A DNA stretch of 64,000 nucleotides from Rugosimonospora acidiphila (GTDB lineage: Bacteria; Actinomycetota; Actinomycetes; Mycobacteriales; Micromonosporaceae), in NCBI RefSeq assembly GCF_039543385.1, contig NZ_BAABJQ010000014.1, positions 62,001 through 126,000 on the forward strand, read 5' to 3'. Positions 58,679 to 64,000 of this stretch are shown piece after piece. Under the pieces are notes generated by a model that searched no databases, was not told the DNA's origin, and saw nothing but the letters and a program-made list of their open reading frames with translations. Both the position numbers and the translations under genes were made by a program. Numbering within the stretch: position 1 is the stretch's first letter; each line of letters starts with the position of its first letter.

Positions 58679-59542
58679 GTGTACGACCCCGAACTGCTGC
58701 GCACGTTCCTGGCGGTGGCCCGGTCGCTCAGCTTCACTCAGGCCGCCACGTCGCTGGGCATCCGCCAACCGACCGTCAGCCAGCACGTCCGCAAGCTCGA
58801 ACAGGCGGTGGGCCGGCCGCTGTTCATCCGCGACACACGCACCGTCGCGCTGACCGCCGACGGTGAGGTGATGGCCGGTTTCGCCCGTTCGATTCTCGCC
58901 GCGTACGAGCCTGCGATGGGCTACTTCACCGGCTCCGACCTGAGCGGCCGGCTGCGCTTCGGCGTCACCGACGACCTGGCGCTCACCTCGGTGCCGAGGA
59001 TCCTGCGCGACTTCCGCCAGCTGTACCCGCGCATCGTGCTGGAGCTGACCGTCTCGCAGAGCATCACGCTGCGGCGCCGGGTGGAGACGGGGCATCTCGA
59101 TGTCGCGTTCGTCAAGGACAGCCCGGGCGAGGGACAGGGCCGCCTGGTGCGTCGCGACCGGCTGGTCTGGGCCGGCATCGAGGGCACCCGGATGGGGCAG
59201 GACCGGCCCGTGCCACTGATCGTGTACCGGGCGCCGAGCCTGAGCCGCTCCACCGGGGTGCAGGCGTTGGAGGACGCCGGCATCAGCTACCGCGTCACCT
59301 GCACGGTGCAGGGGGTCAACGGGGTGCTCGCGGCGGTGCGGGCGGGGCTGGGTATCGCCATCTTCGCGCGCAGCCTGGTGCCGGAGGACCTGGTCGAGCT
59401 GCCGGTCAGCGCGGCGCTGCCGACCCTCAGCGAAATCGACCTCGTGCTGCTGACCAACCCGCGCGCGGCGCCGGGCGCGGTCGACGCGCTCACCTCGGCG
59501 ATCCTCGCCACCGGAAATCCGACCAGGAGCATGCGCCGCTGA
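58679..59542 (+). CDS. LysR-family transcriptional regulator
   Basis: A 287-residue LysR protein: helix-turn-helix LLRTFLAVARSLSFTQAATSLGIRQPTVSQHVRKLEQAVGRPLFIRD at the N-terminus and a periplasmic-binding-like effector domain (SGRLRFGVTDDLALTSVPRILRDF, ETGHLDVAFVKDSP, VRAGLGIAIFARSLVPEDL). GTG 58679 has AAGAAGGGA 7 bases upstream. It is divergent from the MFS gene 79 bases away, the classical LysR arrangement, so control of that exporter is likely. Confidence 0.92.
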   Translation: MYDPELLRTFLAVARSLSFTQAATSLGIRQPTVSQHVRKLEQAVGRPLFIRDTRTVALTADGEVMAGFARSILAAYEPAMGYFTGSDLSGRLRFGVTDDLALTSVPRILRDFRQLYPRIVLELTVSQSITLRRRVETGHLDVAFVKDSPGEGQGRLVRRDRLVWAGIEGTRMGQDRPVPLIVYRAPSLSRSTGVQALEDAGISYRVTCTVQGVNGVLAAVRAGLGIAIFARSLVPEDLVELPVSAALPTLSEIDLVLLTNPRAAPGAVDALTSAILATGNPTRSMRR

Positions 59543-59600
59543 ACGCGCTCCCGCCCGCGTGCTCGATGCGAGAGGCGCCGGGCGGCGAGCGGCCGGTGGG

Positions 59601-60530
59601 TCAGCCGGTCGCTTCCCAGGCGCCGCGGATGATGTCCGGGAGGTCGGAGCGCTGCGCGCGCCAGCCGAGTTCGCCGGCGATCCGGCGCGGGTCGCAGATC
59701 AACGTGTGCGGCTCCTGCCTCGGCGGCAGGTGCCGCACCGGAACCCGTTTGCCGGTAACGCTTTCGGCCGCGGCGATGATCTCTGCGACGCTCACGCCCC
59801 GGCCGGTGCCCACGTTGTACACCGGCGCCCCGGGCCCGGCCGTTGCGGTGGATTCGAGCGCCAGCCGGAACGCGGCGGCCACGTCGAGCACGTGGGTGAA
59901 CTCCCGTACCGCCGAGCCGTCGCCGTTGACCGTCACGTGTGGAAGCTCGCCCCGGATGGCGCGCAGCACGTTGGGGATGATGCGGGTCGGGTCGGCGTCC
60001 GGGTACCCGTCGACCGCGCCGGCGACGTTGAAGCAGCGCAGCGTGGCGGCGGAGATATCGCCCGTCGCCGCGTGGTACCCGACCAGCTGCTCGGCCGCCA
60101 CCTTCGAGGCGCCGTACGGGTTCTCCGGCGCCGGCGGCAGGTCCTCTTGAAGTGCTCCGGTGCGCCGGGACCCGTACACGATGCTGGTGGAGGCGAACAC
60201 GAACCGCACCGGGCCGGCCGCCCGGGCCGCGAGCAGCAGGTTGAGGGTGCCGCCCACGTTGACGTCGTAGTACGTGAGCGGATCCGCCACCGAATCGCGT
60301 CCCCGGGTCAGCGCGGCGAGGTGGCAGATCCCGTCGTACCGCCCGCGCGCCACCACCTCGGCGATCCGGACCCGGTCCCGCACGTCCGCTTCGACCGGAT
60401 CGGCCCCCGCCGGTGGCTTCGTCCCGGTCGCGCCCCGGGTGAGCACGTCGACCCGGTGCCCGGCGCCGACCAACTCCGTGGCGACGGCCCGCCCGACAAA
60501 GCCCAGGCCGCCGGTGACCAGTACCCGCAT
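59601..60530 (-). CDS. NAD-dependent sugar-nucleotide epimerase/dehydratase (GalE-like)
   Basis: Extended short-chain dehydrogenase, 309 residues. The NAD loop is VLVTGGLGFVGRAVA. The catalytic set is Ser/Thr in FASTSIVYGS with Tyr-x3-Lys in PYGASKVAAEQL, and RCFNVAGA, PTRIIPNVLRA and REFTHVLDVAAAF are marks of UDP-glucose/galactose 4-epimerases and relatives. At 309 residues it is shorter than E. coli GalE. ATG 60530 has GGGAGG 4 bases upstream. No glycan cluster surrounds it, so the sugar is uncertain. Confidence 0.9.
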   Translation of the reverse strand: MRVLVTGGLGFVGRAVATELVGAGHRVDVLTRGATGTKPPAGADPVEADVRDRVRIAEVVARGRYDGICHLAALTRGRDSVADPLTYYDVNVGGTLNLLLAARAAGPVRFVFASTSIVYGSRRTGALQEDLPPAPENPYGASKVAAEQLVGYHAATGDISAATLRCFNVAGAVDGYPDADPTRIIPNVLRAIRGELPHVTVNGDGSAVREFTHVLDVAAAFRLALESTATAGPGAPVYNVGTGRGVSVAEIIAAAESVTGKRVPVRHLPPRQEPHTLICDPRRIAGELGWRAQRSDLPDIIRGAWEATG

Positions 60531-60689
60531 CGGACCTCCCGCTCGCTCGACGACCCGACCGCTCGACCACCCGCCCGCTTCACGGCCCGACCGCTTGACG
60601 ACCCGACCGCGACGCCGGGTGCCGCCCGCGCCACGTCGACAGCCTGTCACAGGGGTCGCTCGGGGCGGCGGGCGGGAAGCCGCTGTCGG

Positions 60690-61109
60690 TTGGCCGACCA
60701 GGAGTTGGGCATTCTGTTCACCGTCATGGGGACCGTTCTGCTGCTGGTCGGCCTGTCCGTCGTGCGCGGGAGATCCCGGGCCCGCCGCGTCCGGCGCGGG
60801 GGCCTGTCGGGTACGGCCAGGGTCCAGTCGCTCCGGCACAGCGCAGTCACCGCCCACCGCCAACCGTTGGTGGTCATCGGAGCGAGCGTGAGCGTCCCGG
60901 GCCGGCCGCTCTACCGGGTGACCCTGCGCACGGCGATGGACCTGATCCAACTGGCCCGCCTTCAGCCGGGCAACGTGATTCCGGTCAGGGTGGACCCCCG
61001 CCGGCCGAAGCGGGTCGAGATCGATTGGCTGGCTCCGGCGCCCCCGGGCGGGCCGTGGCCTGTCACCGCGTTGGAATGGGACACGTTGCCGCCCGCCGAT
61101 ACTGAGTAA
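60690..61109 (+). CDS. Small membrane-anchored protein (DUF3592-like)
   Basis: A 139-residue protein with one N-terminal membrane helix (LGILFTVMGTVLLLVGLSVV), a basic stop-transfer RGRSRARRVRRGG and a soluble beta-rich domain (GTARVQSLRHS, RPLYRVTLRTAM, QPGNVIPVRVDPRRPKRVEID) like DUF3592 proteins. TTG 60690 keeps the full helix and has GGGAAG upstream; ATG 60726 would truncate it. Function unknown. The -10 box of the next gene overlaps its stop codon. Confidence 0.7.
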   Translation: MADQELGILFTVMGTVLLLVGLSVVRGRSRARRVRRGGLSGTARVQSLRHSAVTAHRQPLVVIGASVSVPGRPLYRVTLRTAMDLIQLARLQPGNVIPVRVDPRRPKRVEIDWLAPAPPGGPWPVTALEWDTLPPADTE

Positions 61110-61120
61110 GATCGCCCAAC

Positions 61121-61630
61121 ATGACGGACCCCTCCCCGGCCAATCTCGCGCTGCGCGATCGCAGGGTCGACATCTTCTTCGCGGTTGTGTTCGCGGCGTT
61201 CACGGTGACGTCCGTCATCAGCGACCTGCTGCCGACCGTCGGCGTCAACTTCTCGCACCCGTCCAGCAACTTCTTCGTGAACTCCAACTACTGGTACGCG
61301 CACGACGCCGACCCGCTGTTCATGCACCCGCCGACGTGGATGCGCATCGTCACCGGACTGTCGGCGTTCGGGTACATGCCGTTCTACGTGGTGCTGGTCT
61401 TCTCGCTGCTGACCGGCAAGAACTGGATCCAGCTGCCGTCGGTCATCTACGCGACGATGATCGTGTCGCTCACCGGCATCGTGGTGTTCGGCGTCGAGTT
61501 CTTCGGCGAACCGGCCTGGCGCACCCACAACCCGGCCAAGTTCCTGGCGTTCAATCTGGCCTACGTGCTGGTACCGCTGCTGTTGCTGATAAGGATGCGC
61601 AGACCCGCGCCGTTCGCCCGGAGGTTCTGA
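61121..61630 (+). CDS. EXPERA-domain (emopamil-binding-like) membrane protein
   Basis: A 169-residue, four-helix protein resembling the EXPERA superfamily (emopamil-binding/TM6SF/sigma-2 type). Features are an N-terminal RVDIFFAVVFAAFTVTSVISDLLPTVGV, a long external loop with paired aromatics (SNYWYAHDADPLFMHPPTWMR) and helices ending NLAYVLVPLLLLIRMRR. In eukaryotes such proteins isomerise or bind sterols; the bacterial role is unknown. TAAGAT at 61107-61112, 8 bases before the ATG, is a leaderless promoter candidate inside the preceding stop codon. Confidence 0.8.
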   Translation: MTDPSPANLALRDRRVDIFFAVVFAAFTVTSVISDLLPTVGVNFSHPSSNFFVNSNYWYAHDADPLFMHPPTWMRIVTGLSAFGYMPFYVVLVFSLLTGKNWIQLPSVIYATMIVSLTGIVVFGVEFFGEPAWRTHNPAKFLAFNLAYVLVPLLLLIRMRRPAPFARRF

Positions 61631-61648
61631 CCTGACATAGTGTCGGCC

Positions 61649-62833
61649 ATGGCACGTGTTCTCTATCGCGACGCGGCTCTCGCCGACGGCACCGGTCCAC
61701 AACTGCGGGTCGGGGTGAGCCTGCTCGTGGACGACCACCGGATCGAGTGGATCCGCCCGGCCGACGACGAGCCGGATCCCGGCCCCGACGTCGAGGTCAT
61801 CGACGCCTCGGGCGCCACCATCGTGCCGGGCCTGGTGGACAGCCACAGCCACCTCACCCTGCCCGGCGGGGCGCACTGGATCGACCGCGGGTTCGACCCG
61901 ACCGACCGGCTGCTGCGGGTCGCCGAGGACAACGCGCGCCTGCAGCGGGCCGCGGGCGTGCGGTGGGCCCGCGACGTGGGTGCGCCGACGAGGACCGATC
62001 CGAGCGACGGGCGCACCCGGGCACTGACCCTCGGACTGCGTGACCGCTGGGCCGGTCACCGCGAGTACCCGTACGTGCGCGCGGCGGGCTCCTGGGTCAC
62101 CCGCGTGGGGAGCCTGCCGCACGGGCTCGGCGTCGAGGTGGCCGACGGCGACGGGCTGGTGGCCGCGGTGACCCGGCAGCTCGACGACGGCGCCGACTTC
62201 GTGAAGCTGTACCTCGACGGCCCGGACCGGGACACCGCCCCGTTCACCGTGGACGAGGTGCGGGCGGCGGTGGACGCGGCGCACCGGCGCGGCGCGCGGG
62301 TCACCGCCCACTCCGGCCAGCTGGCCGGCGCCCGGAACGGGGTGCGGGCCGGCGTCGACTGCCTGGAGCACGGCTTCCAGCTCGACGCCGAGGTGGTGCG
62401 GGAGATGGCCGAGGGCGGGGTGGCGATGGTCTCCACGCTCGCGGTGCTGGAATCCTGGCGGTCCTTCGGGCAGACCACCACCCTGCCCCGTTTCGCCGAG
62501 CCGTCCGGTCGCGCGGCACTTGCCGCGCGGCGGGAATGGGCGCACGAGAGCGTGCGGCTGGCCGCGCGGGCGGGCGTGCTCATCGCGGCTGGTACGGACT
62601 TCGGCGGCGGTTCGCTGCGCGCCAACCAGCTGGCGTGGGAGATCGAGTGCCTGGTGACCGCCGGGCTCCAGCCGTGGCAGGCGCTGGCGGCCGCCACCCG
62701 CAACGGCGGCACGCTGCTGGGCGAGCCGGAGGCGGGCGTGATCCGGGAGGGCGGGCCGGCGGACTTCGTGCTCGTACACGGGGATCCGCTGTCGGACCCG
62801 GCCGCCATGTGGCGGGTCTGGCTGGTCTCCTGA
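61649..62833 (+). CDS. Amidohydrolase-family protein (imidazolonepropionase/prolidase-like)
   Basis: A 394-residue metal-dependent hydrolase. The metal site is visible as GLVDSHSHLTLPGG, the carboxylated-Lys or equivalent position in FVKLYLDG, His in VTAHSGQ and LEHGFQLD, and the late Asp in IAAGTDFGGG. The final strand IREGGPADFVLVHGDPLSDPAAMWRVW is typical of the group. It is unrelated in detail to the amidohydrolase at 6971. ATG 61649 follows a TAGTGT box by 5 bases (possibly leaderless); GTG 61640 is also in frame. Substrate unknown. Confidence 0.88.
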   Translation: MARVLYRDAALADGTGPQLRVGVSLLVDDHRIEWIRPADDEPDPGPDVEVIDASGATIVPGLVDSHSHLTLPGGAHWIDRGFDPTDRLLRVAEDNARLQRAAGVRWARDVGAPTRTDPSDGRTRALTLGLRDRWAGHREYPYVRAAGSWVTRVGSLPHGLGVEVADGDGLVAAVTRQLDDGADFVKLYLDGPDRDTAPFTVDEVRAAVDAAHRRGARVTAHSGQLAGARNGVRAGVDCLEHGFQLDAEVVREMAEGGVAMVSTLAVLESWRSFGQTTTLPRFAEPSGRAALAARREWAHESVRLAARAGVLIAAGTDFGGGSLRANQLAWEIECLVTAGLQPWQALAAATRNGGTLLGEPEAGVIREGGPADFVLVHGDPLSDPAAMWRVWLVS

Positions 62834-62874
62834 CGCGCAGACCCGCGGCAGACCGTGGTGCGGCGCAACGGTTG

Positions 62875-62900
62875 GCCGGGGCGGCCGGGTGGCCGCCCCG
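62875..62900 (+). terminator. 11-bp hairpin after the amidohydrolase gene
   Basis: CCGGGGCGGCC (62875-62885) pairs perfectly with 62890-62900 around the loop GGGT. It marks the boundary between the amidohydrolase and the decayed gene on the opposite strand. Confidence 0.85.
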
Positions 62901-62924
62901 GACCGATCGCCGGCCCGGACAGGT

Positions 62925-63509
62925 AGTAGCCGGTGAACGTGTTGCCCTGCTTGACGAGCTTGAGCGTGACCGGCACCGCGAGCACCGGCTTGGCGGTGGC
63001 CAGGTACGAGGTGTTCGGGAACTGGTCGTTGCGGAACACGAAGCGCAGCCCGTCGTCCTGCGCCCGGAAGCTGACCTCCTTGGCACTGGGCGAGTCGCCG
63101 TCGCGGACCATCAGGCCGACGCCGGACGGCGGCGCGGTCTTGGTTTCGATGGTGGCGGTGACCGTCACGTTGGTGGCGCCGGACAGGTCGCTGTGCAGGA
63201 AGGTGCCGCCGTCCGCCGCGCTCCAGATGTTGTATCCGGTGGTGACGATCCGGTACGTCCCGCCGTCGTCGGTCACGAAACCGCCGCCCGGGGCACCGGC
63301 CGACCAGAACGGCGCACCGTACTGGTACGCGCCGATGGACGGCTTCGGGTCGGTGTAGTTGATGGTGACGCCGGGGAGGTACGCGCCGGCGTTGCGGGCC
63401 GGCGAGCCTGCGGCGAGCCGGAAGTCGCGGTCGGCCGGGTCGGCGTATCCGGGGTCGGTGCCGGGGACAGGACGGTCAGGACGGCGGTCGCGACTCTTCT
63501 TCGGTACAC
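62925..63509 (-). pseudogene. Remnant of a secreted beta-helix protein gene
   Basis: GTG 63509, with GGAGAG upstream, opens a signal-peptide-like frame (YRRRVATAVLTVLS) that then shifts out of frame and ends at 63273. In the other minus frame, from about 63460, the sequence reads as the last coil of a parallel beta-helix enzyme (DPGYADPADRDFRLAAGSPA) and a DUF1349-like beta-sandwich (TATIETKTAPPSGVGLMVRD to LKLVKQGNTFTGYY). It runs into unrelated sequence near 62925 with no stop of its own. A large internal deletion plus loss of the 3' end is the simplest explanation; the parent was probably a pectate-lyase-like secreted enzyme. Confidence 0.75.
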
Positions 63510-64000
63510 GATGCTCTCCTCGGCGTGGTGGCGCGGGGAACTCGATCGCGAAGGGACAGGGACAGGTGGAGCGTCGCCTCGGTGGCGGGATCCAGCGCCA
63601 CCTCCAGCAACGGGCCGCCGACCGGTACCGGTTCGGCCGACCCGTCGGCGCGGGCCACGCCGATGGTGTGTTCGCCGTACGCGCCGGCCTGAACGAGTAC
63701 CCGGCGGGGCCGCGCCGGGTCCAGGTTGACCAGCCGGAGCGTCACGGAGTCCGGCTCGATCCGCTCGACCAGGGCGGCCACCTCGGGCGGCAGCCCGGGG
63801 CGGTCGCGCGACGGATCGTGGTAACGCAGCCGGGCGTGCCACAGCCCGCCGTTGTACAGCGGCTGCGGCGCCCCGCAGCTGAGCTGGCTCAGTGCCTCGG
63901 TCAGCACCGGGTTGTGGTCCTGCCAGTGGTGAATGTCCGCTGTGGACGGTCCGGCGTGCCGGTCGGTCGGATCGGCCTCGATCCTGGCCATCCGCTGCGC
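63476..64000 (-). CDS. C-terminal part of an unrecognised protein (runs off the window)
   Basis: An open frame from the window edge to TGA at 63476, at least 174 codons. An ATG at 63991 is in frame, but no stop lies between it and the edge, so the true start is probably outside. The visible part contains HAGPSTADIHHWQDHNPVLTEALSQL, PQPLYNGGLWHARLRYHDP and a beta-rich end (DSVTLRLVNLDPARPRRVLVQAGAYGEHTIG) that looks like a terminal beta-sandwich, such as follows a catalytic helical barrel. I cannot name the family. The last 34 bases overlap the start of the decayed gene, so its original 3' end may have been altered by the same deletion. Confidence 0.65.
   Translation of the reverse strand, partial: AQRMARIEADPTDRHAGPSTADIHHWQDHNPVLTEALSQLSCGAPQPLYNGGLWHARLRYHDPSRDRPGLPPEVAALVERIEPDSVTLRLVNLDPARPRRVLVQAGAYGEHTIGVARADGSAEPVPVGGPLLEVALDPATEATLHLSLSLRDRVPRATTPRRASCTEEESRPPS

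Overview
This is a high-GC (roughly 70% or more) actinobacterial chromosome segment. Codon third positions are almost all G/C. Many genes start with GTG, several appear to be leaderless (a TANNNT box 5-8 bases before the start codon), and many neighbouring genes overlap by 4 bases (ATGA/GTGA). Secreted proteins carry Sec, Tat and lipoprotein signals. Short 'GAGCGAGCG' coupled mini-ORF linkers resembling mycobacterial MIRUs, together with the gene content, suggest Micromonosporaceae or a close relative; the family assignment is inference. I see no rRNA, tRNA, CRISPR array, IS element or phage gene.

Layout. 1-5.7 kb: housekeeping and singletons: lgt, a sulfotransferase, an HpnB-like glycosyltransferase, a threonine/serine dehydratase and a two-domain VOC protein. 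6-12.4 kb: a catabolic locus with an IclR regulator and an amidohydrolase on the minus strand, diverging from a plus-strand operon CaiB CoA-transferase > citrate-synthase-fold (citryl-CoA lyase-like) protein > LigB-type > LigA-type dioxygenase subunits. The operon is threaded with tiny translationally coupled ORFs. 12.4-17 kb: an MFS transporter behind a TATATC-C-GATATA dyad, an aldo/keto reductase and a Tat-exported M28 peptidase.

17.2-24.5 kb: the most intriguing block, a tightly coupled minus-strand operon: dehydrogenase > T-fold (6-pyruvoyl-tetrahydropterin-synthase-like) protein lacking the catalytic Cys and one zinc His > GT4 glycosyltransferase > methyltransferase > flippase-like membrane protein > RibD-C-like reductase > GTP cyclohydrolase II, with a divergent CDP-alcohol phosphatidyltransferase. 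It looks like a pathway of unknown product that draws on GTP-derived pyrimidine/pterin chemistry and ends at the membrane.

24.8-38.8 kb: a carbohydrate island: ABC sugar importer without its own ATPase, GH36 alpha-galactosidase, AraC and TetR regulators, GH20 hexosaminidase, an unknown secreted protein and a 1187-residue GH87-type secreted glucanase with discoidin and choice-of-anchor-D modules. 38.9-48.5 kb: MarR, a 72-residue orphan, a secreted phosphoesterase, EfeO/EfeB iron acquisition, a quinone oxidoreductase/TetR pair with a clear operator, an alpha/beta-hydrolase/TetR pair with a second operator, DinB and GNAT proteins. 48.6-57.2 kb: a fused two-half ABC exporter, an orphan Imm1-type immunity protein, and an ABC-2 exporter with its own two-component system. 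57.3-64 kb: MFS/LysR pair, sugar-nucleotide epimerase, small membrane protein, EXPERA-domain protein, amidohydrolase, a decayed secreted beta-helix gene and a partial gene running off the end.

Tandem duplications of 15, 18, 32 and 63 bp recur in linkers, tails and intergenic DNA across the window.
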